From contig NZ_PSSW01000016.1 in the NCBI RefSeq assembly GCF_002933295.1, positions 1 to 41,813 of the forward strand: DNA of 41,813 bases, read 5' to 3'. How positions within the stretch are numbered: the first letter of the stretch is position 1; every line of letters begins with the position of its first letter. The position numbers were made by a program, and so were the translations under genes. The stretch is from Marinobacter flavimaris. Its GTDB lineage: Bacteria > Pseudomonadota > Gammaproteobacteria > Pseudomonadales > Oleiphilaceae. Shown one piece after another: positions 30,179 to 37,533 of the stretch. The notes under the pieces were generated by a model. It made no database searches. It saw only the letters and a list, made by a program, of their open reading frames with translations, and was not told the DNA's origin.

Positions 30179-31304
30179 GCGATCTCCACTGATGCTGGTC
30201 GCGATGGCCTGGCTGGTGCTGGCTTCAGGCGCTGAGGCGGAGTACAGCTATTCGGGATCGCTCAAGAACCTGAGCGTTGGCTCGCGCTCATTGATTGACG
30301 ACAATCGCTACTTCTCGAACCTTACTCGCCTGCGTATTGAGCCCCGTTACCGATATCAGGACTGGGTTGTGGATGCGGCCTACGACCTGGAACTGGTGAC
30401 TGGCAGTTTTCTGGACAGCCCCGAGTTTGCCCTGCTCAGGGATGCTGCCGATCCGCGCTACTGGGATCTGCAGGGGAACGTGCATGAATCGGGGGATGCC
30501 CTGGCGCGTCATCAACTGTACCGGGGCACGATTCAGTGGCGCTCCCCGGTCGGTGATTTCCGGTTTGGCCGCCAACAGGTGAATTGGTCCACGGCGCTGA
30601 TCTGGAACCCCATGGACATTCTCAATCCTGTCAGCCCACTCCAACTGGAGCCGGACGAGCGCATTGGCGTGGACGCGCTGTTATGGGACAGATCCTGGGG
30701 TGCAACGGGCCGGGTAAGCGCCGTGCATGCGCCGCAACACGGGGGCCAGAATGCCAGCACGGCGGCACGGGCCAAGCGCTTCGTTGCCGGGGTCGATGCC
30801 GGCGTGATGATGGGCGAGTTCGCCGACGTCACCAAAGCGGGTGTCAGCGGCAGTGGCTCCGCGGCCGGCACCGGCTGGCGTGCAGAACTTGTCTGGAGTG
30901 AGACAGATAGCGGAGATAGATACTGGCAGGGGGTGGCCGACCTGAACTGGGCATTTCGCAACGGGCTCAACCTGGCCGTTGAATATTTCTATAATGGCCA
31001 GCCGTTATCGCCTGGAACGACAGCTCTGGCCAACCTTGTGGCTGCACAACCCCTGTATGCCGGGCGCCATTATGCCGGACTTCTGGTATGGCAGGATATC
31101 AATCCGTTCTGGCAGTACCGGGTGGTGACCATCCTGAATGCCGATGATGCCAGCTGGGTACTTTATCCGAGATCCACATGGATACTGCCACTGAGCCAGG
31201 AGATCTATTTTACAGCCGGAGCCCAGTGGTTCGGAGGAGGCGATGACAGTGAATACGGGAAACTGGATCCGCTGGCCCTGGTGGAGGTGGAGTGGTTTTT
31301 CTAA
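30171..31304 (+). CDS. Outer-membrane beta-barrel protein of the ABC/LolA set
   Basis: 377 residues from ATG 30171 (GGAGG 10 bp upstream). The signal peptide ends near SGAEA (about 21-25). The mature protein has RLRIEPRYRYQDWVVDAAYD, FRFGRQQVNWSTALIWNPMD and the terminal LVEVEWFF, with alternating strands, so it is an outer-membrane barrel. The FRFGRQQVNW segment parallels LGRQILTWGTGDLVF in the barrel at 9718, which suggests a distant common family. It is the last gene of the seven-gene run. It may be the acceptor or exit point for whatever the ABC permease and LolA-like protein deliver. Confidence 0.75.
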   Translation: MVRRSPLMLVAMAWLVLASGAEAEYSYSGSLKNLSVGSRSLIDDNRYFSNLTRLRIEPRYRYQDWVVDAAYDLELVTGSFLDSPEFALLRDAADPRYWDLQGNVHESGDALARHQLYRGTIQWRSPVGDFRFGRQQVNWSTALIWNPMDILNPVSPLQLEPDERIGVDALLWDRSWGATGRVSAVHAPQHGGQNASTAARAKRFVAGVDAGVMMGEFADVTKAGVSGSGSAAGTGWRAELVWSETDSGDRYWQGVADLNWAFRNGLNLAVEYFYNGQPLSPGTTALANLVAAQPLYAGRHYAGLLVWQDINPFWQYRVVTILNADDASWVLYPRSTWILPLSQEIYFTAGAQWFGGGDDSEYGKLDPLALVEVEWFF

Positions 31305-31342
31305 GGAGACTTGTTCAGAGCCTTCCCCAGTTGTAATGGAGC

Positions 31343-31375
31343 TTTCAGGTTCGTTTCAGGTTTCTCTGGTATAGA
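31343..31375 (+). promoter_or_regulatory. Direct-repeat promoter of the 31442 porin gene
   Basis: TTTCAGGTTCGTTTCAG (31343-31359), a 10-bp spacer, then TATAGA (31370-31375). Same element and spacing as at 3600 and 34794. The -35 is replaced by the second repeat, as in PhoB/OmpR-type activation. Confidence 0.8.
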
Positions 31376-31441
31376 TCGGATCTGCCTAAGGTTATTGGGC
31401 TGCAACAAATAAAATCTCGTTTCAGAGATGGTGGAGGATCA

Positions 31442-32860
31442 ATGAAAATAATACGAAAGCGAATCGGTCAGGGAGTTTTGGGGGTGCTGATAGCTGCGAA
31501 CGGAGTGCCTGCAGCATTAGCGGTGGAAGTTCCTACGGCTTCAGGAATCAAGTTGGATATTCTTACCCAAGGCAAATTTCAACCAACCTATTTTTCTAAT
31601 TTCGATCTGGACAGCAGCGTCGATGATGGTGCCACGGGAACTTCTGCGGGCGGTGTTCAGGTTGGAGATGAGCATGTCAGGGCTGAGGTCAGGCTTGGCG
31701 TAGTGGCGACCGGTGATAACTGGACAGGCAAAATACTTCTTGAGAACGACTTTGCCCTCGACGCCAATTCTGTCGATCGCGCATACCGAGGCGAGAGATT
31801 TGGCCTGGAGCAGGCTTTCTTCACCTATACCTTCGATCCGGCATTTACCCTTCAAGGCGGCTGGACCTTCAAGAATCTGGATCTGGCTTCCGGCGGGCTT
31901 CTATACGGCGACGACCATCCCTTGTTCGGCGCTACCGGCAAGACTTCGTTCGGTAGCTATGATGTTTTCTGGATGCCGATTACAGATGGGCTCATTTCGG
32001 ACATACAGGCCCCTGGGGCCAATCCCGCCAACGGTGAGTTGGACTGGGATGTGTTTGCTTCGAAATTTGATATCGATCTGGGGAAAGGTAGTCGTATTTC
32101 GCCCATCCTGACTTATAGCGACAACCAGCAGAAAGGTGCGAAAGCAACCTATTACGGTGTCGAATACATCGGAAATGTTGGCGCTATGAAGGTTCGGGCC
32201 GAAGCGCTCGGTGTGACCGGGAGTTTCGACAATGGTGACGACATCAGTGCTTTTGCCGGCTACGCGAGCCTTGAGTACCCGCTTAATGAGTCCTTCAACC
32301 CCTTCATAGCACTGCGAGTAGCCAGCGGGGACGACGACCCTACCGATAATGATGTAGAGGGCTGGCTGGGCATCACCGACATTGGTAGATACTCGCCCCT
32401 GATTGGTATTGACGGCCAGTTCTTGGGATGGCAGCCGAACTCCAACCAGGCGATCGCATCGGGTCTTTTCGGTATCGCCCTTGACCAGGCTGGCCCTGGT
32501 GGCGCCGGATATGGCGGTATTTCCAATGCCGGCACCGGTAACAACCCAGGCCAGGTTATGCTCTCTGTTGGCAGTTCGGGAAATTTAGCGTCGATCTCGC
32601 CTAAGCTGTCATATCAGGCGCAGATTTTCCCGATGTGGTTCCAGCAAACGGGGGGGCTTGAAACGCTCAGTACTGCAAGTGGATCCGTGGACAGCTATGC
32701 CGGAACCGAGCTTGATGTCGCGATCAAATACCAGGCCAACCAGTACTTTGCTCCAAGGCTGGTACTCTCCAGTTTCCTGCCAGGTAAAGGCGTTGAGGAC
32801 GCAACTGGTGCAGACGATGCAGCTTATGTCGCAATGCTTGAATTGAACTGGAATTACTGA
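31442..32860 (+). CDS. Outer-membrane porin
   Basis: 472 residues with GGAGG before the ATG and a signal peptide ending near PAALA (about 23-27). The mature barrel shows strand patterns throughout, the segment LEQAFFTYTFDPAFTLQGGW (about 121-140), a Gly/Asn-rich loop GGAGYGGISNAGTGNNPGQ, and the C-terminal YVAMLELNWNY. It resembles general or hydrocarbon-type porins of marine gammaproteobacteria, though no close family is certain. It has its own promoter with the TTTCAG repeats and a strong terminator (32894-32928), so it is mainly monocistronic. Co-regulation with the cus-type operon points to envelope remodelling under metal stress. Confidence 0.78.
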   Translation: MKIIRKRIGQGVLGVLIAANGVPAALAVEVPTASGIKLDILTQGKFQPTYFSNFDLDSSVDDGATGTSAGGVQVGDEHVRAEVRLGVVATGDNWTGKILLENDFALDANSVDRAYRGERFGLEQAFFTYTFDPAFTLQGGWTFKNLDLASGGLLYGDDHPLFGATGKTSFGSYDVFWMPITDGLISDIQAPGANPANGELDWDVFASKFDIDLGKGSRISPILTYSDNQQKGAKATYYGVEYIGNVGAMKVRAEALGVTGSFDNGDDISAFAGYASLEYPLNESFNPFIALRVASGDDDPTDNDVEGWLGITDIGRYSPLIGIDGQFLGWQPNSNQAIASGLFGIALDQAGPGGAGYGGISNAGTGNNPGQVMLSVGSSGNLASISPKLSYQAQIFPMWFQQTGGLETLSTASGSVDSYAGTELDVAIKYQANQYFAPRLVLSSFLPGKGVEDATGADDAAYVAMLELNWNY

Positions 32861-32893
32861 TCCCAGGATACTTATTGCGATTGGAGGAACTAG

Positions 32894-32928
32894 AATTGAG
32901 GCGCCGGGGACGGGGCCTCAATTTTTTT
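32894..32928 (+). terminator. Intrinsic terminator after the porin gene
   Basis: AATTGAGGC (32894-32902) pairs with GCCTCAATT (32915-32923) around a G-rich loop; seven T residues (32922-32928) follow. It ends only 12 bp before the next start codon, so expression of the secreted protein at 32941 may depend on read-through. Confidence 0.82.
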
Positions 32929-32940
32929 GAGGGGCATGTT

Positions 32941-34296
32941 ATGAAGCCATTTTTCCTGATCTTCCTTGTTTTTTTTGCAGTGTCAGGTGCTCAAGCTCAA
33001 GTCTACGACCTACCCTTGGACTCGCTGTCAGAATGGACGGGAAAGAAGAGCATCAGGGTGGTATCAAATATTGATGGTTTGAGTGCAGACAAAGAATTCC
33101 TTGCCCTGTTGGGGCGTCTGAATATCAAGGGCTTCGATGTTAAGTTTGGTGGTTCAGGATCTTCCGAGGAAGGGCTGATTCTCGAGGTACTTCAAATCAG
33201 CGATAGAATTGCAGTGTCTATTAAGTCCACCGATTCTCAAAAGTACTTGCTTTCTGTACTGATTGACGAGAACGATCAAAGTGAAGTTGCATTGCGAGAG
33301 GAGGTTAGTTCTCGCAGCGTTCTTCCTCTGCCAGAGGATTTCAATCCGAAAATGGTTGAGGCGCTCTCATGGTCGGACCGCGAGGAGGATCAACTGGTTT
33401 TTCTGTCGGATTCCTCATTGGTGCTGGGCGTCTTCGATGGCAACAGGATAAAAAGAGTTGATGCACTCGCGTCCAGCCTCAAAAATTCGAAAGCAATCTT
33501 CTTATCGGTTGGTCAGTCAGACTCAGATTCGAATCCGGAGATTGCTGTGGTGTGGGGGCAAGACCGAGATATCTCAGGCAAAGGGCAATACACGAAGCTT
33601 TACTCTCAACTTTTTGAAGTCTCTGAGCAGGAGTTGCGGGAAGAAACCAAAAAAACCGAGAATATTGCGTTACGCTTTATCAACAATCAGCTTTACACCC
33701 AAAGATATGAGTTGTTGCAAGGCGACATTGGGAAACCAGCATTTGCTTTTGCGGAGGGCGGCGATGTTCGTGGTGACTCAATTGTTTTGTCTAATGCTGA
33801 GAAAATGATTTTCTCTGTTTTCCCTGTTGATAATACAACCTCTATAGTAGTGGGTGAAGAAAATCTTGAACTGCGGAGCCCCAGCCGTAAGCCTTGGCCA
33901 CAGCTAGACTTGGGCAAAGTTTCCTCGCCAAGATTAATTAAACGCTTGGAGGAGCGGGAAATCACTACATCACCTGATTACGCTTTTTCCGTTAATGAGG
34001 AGTATCTGTCTATTCCCAGGAAAGTAATTGTAAATAATGGAACTGTCTTGACCTATATCAGGCAAAGAAGGTCAGGTTTTTCTGGGTTAGCTCCCGCTTC
34101 AGGGGCGGATAAATTAATCAGAGCTCGCTGGGATAATGGTGGTTTGGATTCAGGTTTTACAGTGTTTCCCATATATGAATTGAGCTCTTTTATCGTTGAT
34201 TTTTCATATGTAAAAAATAAAGGGAAATCTCGGCTATTAATATTGGCTAACCAAGAAAATTCTAGTCAAGGTGCAAATGAAATATATATATACTGA
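32941..34296 (+). CDS. Secreted protein of unknown function with FG-GAP-like segments
   Basis: 451 residues from ATG 32941 with GAGGGG upstream. A signal peptide ends near GAQAQ (about 17-21). A small domain (about 22-110) is followed by segments such as LVFLSDSSLVLGVFDGNRI (about 157-175) and DSDSNPEIAVVWGQDRD. The latter resembles the DxDxNxxxEIVV blades of FG-GAP/VCBS propellers. The product would be periplasmic or surface-exposed. The gene is AT-richer than its neighbours, especially after 33600, and the AT-rich run continues into the intergenic region, hinting at foreign origin. No close family is recognised. It sits just behind the porin terminator. Confidence 0.65.
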   Translation: MKPFFLIFLVFFAVSGAQAQVYDLPLDSLSEWTGKKSIRVVSNIDGLSADKEFLALLGRLNIKGFDVKFGGSGSSEEGLILEVLQISDRIAVSIKSTDSQKYLLSVLIDENDQSEVALREEVSSRSVLPLPEDFNPKMVEALSWSDREEDQLVFLSDSSLVLGVFDGNRIKRVDALASSLKNSKAIFLSVGQSDSDSNPEIAVVWGQDRDISGKGQYTKLYSQLFEVSEQELREETKKTENIALRFINNQLYTQRYELLQGDIGKPAFAFAEGGDVRGDSIVLSNAEKMIFSVFPVDNTTSIVVGEENLELRSPSRKPWPQLDLGKVSSPRLIKRLEEREITTSPDYAFSVNEEYLSIPRKVIVNNGTVLTYIRQRRSGFSGLAPASGADKLIRARWDNGGLDSGFTVFPIYELSSFIVDFSYVKNKGKSRLLILANQENSSQGANEIYIY

Positions 34297-34793
34297 TTAT
34301 TTTATGTTCATGTTTAAGTGATCAATTTTGCGCCAAGATCCCGGTAAATGAATTATATGGCCAGTCATGATTTTTGTGGCTGGTCGCGCCAGCGGTGTTT
34401 TGGATTGCATTTTCCAGACGCCAGATTTTGTTTGATTTTTCTCTAGAGCGCGATGATGGGCTCGTCCTTTTCTGCCAGACATCTGTCCGCGTGCCTTCAT
34501 TCCAGCTTATGACGCTCCCAGGCGTGTCATTTCTTCATGGCGTCGCTGCAGTTTTGTATCATGCAGAATGTTTTTATTCACGTGATCTTTTTCCATTTCA
34601 TTATGGATTCTTTCATGTCTTGGTTTCAGCATACTACCGTCAAGTGCTGGCATTGAGAGAGTGGTCGATGGCTTCGTTAAATCATCAGTTCCTGAAACCT
34701 GGCTGAAAAAAAGAAAGCCTATTCAATATGTGGGAAGTTCTGTTCGTGATAAGATAATTGAGTCAGGTCAAAATAATATCCATGCGCCCTTAA
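34297..34793. other. AT-rich intergenic region, no convincing gene
   Basis: About 500 bp with only short, poorly supported frames. One plus frame (34586-34830) reads like a signal peptide and short secreted peptide (LWILSCLGFSILPSSAG, then IERVVDGFVKSSVPETWL) but has no ATG, GTG or TTG where a start is needed; it may be a relic. On the minus strand TTTCAGCCAGGTTTCAG (34708-34692) matches the promoter element in both half-sites, with TTTAAC 10 bp further on, but no gene follows. Confidence 0.5.
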
Positions 34794-34826
34794 TTTCAGC
34801 TTCGTTTCAGTTTTTAAATCTAATAT
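34794..34826 (+). promoter_or_regulatory. Direct-repeat promoter of the cusCBA-type operon
   Basis: TTTCAGCTTCGTTTCAG (34794-34810), a 10-bp spacer, then TAATAT (34821-34826). Transcription would start near 34833, about 29 nt before the TTG start of the outer-membrane factor. Third copy of the element with identical spacing. Confidence 0.8.
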
Positions 34827-34861
34827 AGGCGCTCTTACATGCCTTCTACGGAGATCCTACG

Positions 34862-36181
34862 TTGTTCATCCGCCCCCTTTTCACTAAGCAAGCCATTTTG
34901 GGTGTGTTGCTGTTTAGCAGCATTTCCGGGTGGGCTCAGCCAAGGCTGGAGCTCCAGAGTGTCATCGAAACAGCAACTGAAAACGATCCCTGGCTGGGCC
35001 AGAGCTCTTACAAACAAGATGCGCTGATGGAAGAGTCTGTTGCTGAGGGCGCGCTTCCCGATCCCCGGGTAATGATCGGCGCGGCAAATCTGCCTCTGGA
35101 TACTTTTGATACCGGGCAAGAGCCCATGACCCAGGGCACGATTGGCATTACACAGCGAATTCCTCGTGGAGACAGCCGCCGCTTGGCTAGCGCAAAGAAA
35201 GAAGAACTGGCCGGTGTACAGCCTTACCTCCGACAGAATCGTCGTGCGCAGGTCACCGAAACGGCGACCCACCTATGGCTCGATCTTTGGAAAGCCCAGG
35301 AAAGCATCCGCCTCATTGAACAGAACCGGGGGCTGTTCGAGCAATTGGCGGATGTTGCGGAAGCTGGATATACCTCCGCGACAATGGGCTCCAGACAACA
35401 AGATGTTATTCGTGCTTCGCTGGAATTGACTCGGCTTGAAGATCGGCTGACCGCTTTGCATACTCAGTTGGCTTCCAGCAGAGAAGCTCTAGGGGAATGG
35501 ATCGGTTCCAGGCGGGCCCAGCTCTCGGTCGCCGAAAACATTCCTCCTCTGTTATTGGCAGATGTTTCCAGCAGCTGGCCGGAGACCAGTGTGGAGTCTG
35601 TCATCCGTCACCCGTCGGTTCGCGCCACAGATCAACTGATTGATGTACAGGACATTGACGTAGACCTTGCCAGGGAAGCCTACAAACCAGAGTGGTCGGT
35701 CTTCGCACAATATGGTTACCGTGACCGAGCTCCGAACGGCCAGGACAGGGCAGACCTGTTTTCTATTGGTATCGGTTTTGACCTGCCCATATTCACAGGA
35801 AACCGGCAAGACCGACGGCTCAACGCGTCTGCAGCCAGACTGGAAGCCGAAAAAACGGATCGGGTTCTGAGAATCCGATCGCTCCAGGCGAAGGCGCGCT
35901 CGGCGTTGGCCCGCATTGAGCGATTGGATGATCGGATTGACTTGTATCAGCAAACTCTTCTTCCGCAGATGGAAGAGCAGGCCGATGCCTCGCTGACCGC
36001 CTATAACAATGACGACGGTGATTTTGCTGAGGCGGTACGCGCAAGGATCTCCGAACTCAATGCCGAGGTCGAATTGATCCAGATGATGGCCGAGCGGGCC
36101 AAAACTCTGGCAAGTTTCCGTTATTTGACCACGGAAGCCTCAAACATTCCCTCCTTTTCAATGACCGATTTGCAGGATTGA
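34862..36181 (+). CDS. cusC: TolC-family outer-membrane efflux protein (CusC/CzcC-like)
   Basis: 439 residues starting at TTG 34862, supported by GGAG at 34850-34853 with ideal spacing; no in-frame ATG is nearby. The signal peptide ends near SGWAQ (about 17-21). The body has long helical repeats (QESIRLIEQNRGLFEQLADV; AEVELIQMMAERAKTLASF) and strand segments such as EWSVFAQYGYRDRAPNGQD that form the barrel. It makes the outer-membrane channel of a tripartite RND pump. It overlaps the next gene's ribosome site; the adaptor begins 5 bp after its stop. No lipoprotein Cys is seen at the signal end. Confidence 0.87.
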   Translation: MFIRPLFTKQAILGVLLFSSISGWAQPRLELQSVIETATENDPWLGQSSYKQDALMEESVAEGALPDPRVMIGAANLPLDTFDTGQEPMTQGTIGITQRIPRGDSRRLASAKKEELAGVQPYLRQNRRAQVTETATHLWLDLWKAQESIRLIEQNRGLFEQLADVAEAGYTSATMGSRQQDVIRASLELTRLEDRLTALHTQLASSREALGEWIGSRRAQLSVAENIPPLLLADVSSSWPETSVESVIRHPSVRATDQLIDVQDIDVDLAREAYKPEWSVFAQYGYRDRAPNGQDRADLFSIGIGFDLPIFTGNRQDRRLNASAARLEAEKTDRVLRIRSLQAKARSALARIERLDDRIDLYQQTLLPQMEEQADASLTAYNNDDGDFAEAVRARISELNAEVELIQMMAERAKTLASFRYLTTEASNIPSFSMTDLQD

Positions 36182-36186
36182 TCATC

Positions 36187-37533
36187 ATGGCTAATTTCAT
36201 TCGTCCATTGGGCTTTATAGTGCTCGGCGGGATCGCTGGCGTCGGTGCCGCCTATTGGCTGGCACCGGGAATGGTTTCAGATCCAACCGTAGATGGGGTC
36301 GGTAACGAGGAAAAGGAGCCGCTCTACTGGGTGGCGCCCATGGACCCTAATTTTAAAAGCGACAAACCCGGGAAATCACCTATGGGGATGGACCTGATTC
36401 CAGTGTTTGAGGATGCCGGGTCAGCTGACGACCCGGCCGGTACCGTTCGTATTTCGCCTGCCGTGGTCAACAACCTGGGAGTTCGCACCGAGCCCGTCAT
36501 CCAGGGACGCTTGCCGAACACCATCACTACTGTGGGCTACGTCCAATATAACGAAGATGAGATGGCCCACGTGCATCCCAGAGTAGAGGGCTGGATCGAA
36601 GCGCTCTACGTGAAAGCTGAGGGGGAACCAGTCGAAAAAGGCAAGCCTCTGTATACCCTCTATTCACCCACATTGGTCAATGCTCAGGAGGAGTTGCTCC
36701 TGGCACTGAACCGGGGGAATCAGCGACTGATCAATGCCGCTGAGGAACGGTTGGCTGCTCTGAATGTGCCGGCTAGCCTGATACGGCAGCTGCGCCAGAC
36801 AAGAAACATACAGAGAACGATGACCGTATACGCCCCAAGCTCGGGCGTTATCGACAATCTGAACGTTCGCGAGGGCATGTTCATAAAGCCCGGAGACCGG
36901 GTTTTGTCGATTGCTGCACTGGATGAAGTCTGGGTGATTGGCGAGGTATTTGAAAGCCAGCTCTCGGCCGTGGAGGGCGATAGCCGGGTGATGATGACCC
37001 TGGATTACATGCCCGGGCGCCAGTGGCGCGGAAAAGTGGACTATGTGTATCCCGAGGTTAATCCGGAAACCCGGACGGCCCGGGTCCGGATGCGGTTTGA
37101 CAATTCCGACGGAGCTTTGCTGCCCGGCATGTTTGCTCGCCTGGAGGTCCAGGGGGATCGTGGGCAAAGACGCCTGTTGGTGCCGCGTGAATCGATCATC
37201 CGCACTGGACAAAGCGACCGTCTGGTGGTGGCGCTGGAACAGGGTGCCTTCAAGTCCGTTAACGTCACTGTGGGGCGGATTGGCGATAAGTACGCGGAAA
37301 TACTGGGGGGGATTGAGCCTGGGGAAACTGTGGTGACGTCTGCGCAGTTCCTGATCGACTCCGAGTCCAGCAAGACTTCGGATTTCCAGCGAATGTCGGC
37401 ATCAGGCAGCAACGCCATGGATTCACAGATGGATCATTCGGGGCACGTCATGGATCCGGAGAAAGCGGAGCCCAAAAGCGAACCTGAGGCGATGGACCAT
37501 AGTTCCATGAATCATGGCGGAGGCGAATCATGA
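36187..37533 (+). CDS. cusB: RND efflux periplasmic adaptor (CusB-like)
   Basis: 448 residues from ATG 36187 (AGGA upstream). An N-terminal membrane anchor (about 8-25) is followed by YWVAPMDPNFKSDKPGKSPM (48-67), the heavy-metal-binding motif of Cus-type adaptors. The barrel-sandwich and helical hairpin come next (RVEGWIEALYVKAEGEPVEK; NAQEELLLALNRGNQRLI), then the beta-barrel domain (PGMFARLEVQGDRGQRRLL). The C terminus is Met/His-rich (MDSQMDHSGHVMD, MDHSSMNHGG), which suits Cu+/Ag+ binding. It bridges the outer-membrane factor and the inner-membrane pump. The 4-bp ATGA overlap with the pump gene shows translational coupling. Confidence 0.9.
   Translation: MANFIRPLGFIVLGGIAGVGAAYWLAPGMVSDPTVDGVGNEEKEPLYWVAPMDPNFKSDKPGKSPMGMDLIPVFEDAGSADDPAGTVRISPAVVNNLGVRTEPVIQGRLPNTITTVGYVQYNEDEMAHVHPRVEGWIEALYVKAEGEPVEKGKPLYTLYSPTLVNAQEELLLALNRGNQRLINAAEERLAALNVPASLIRQLRQTRNIQRTMTVYAPSSGVIDNLNVREGMFIKPGDRVLSIAALDEVWVIGEVFESQLSAVEGDSRVMMTLDYMPGRQWRGKVDYVYPEVNPETRTARVRMRFDNSDGALLPGMFARLEVQGDRGQRRLLVPRESIIRTGQSDRLVVALEQGAFKSVNVTVGRIGDKYAEILGGIEPGETVVTSAQFLIDSESSKTSDFQRMSASGSNAMDSQMDHSGHVMDPEKAEPKSEPEAMDHSSMNHGGGES

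Noticed and set aside
34374..34706. Plus-strand frame of about 110 codons in the AT-rich gap before cusC
   Set aside because: No ATG or ribosome site and no family resemblance; treated as non-coding.
36324..36527. Minus-strand frame inside the CusB-like gene
   Set aside because: Overlaps the conserved metal-binding motif of the adaptor; no independent evidence.
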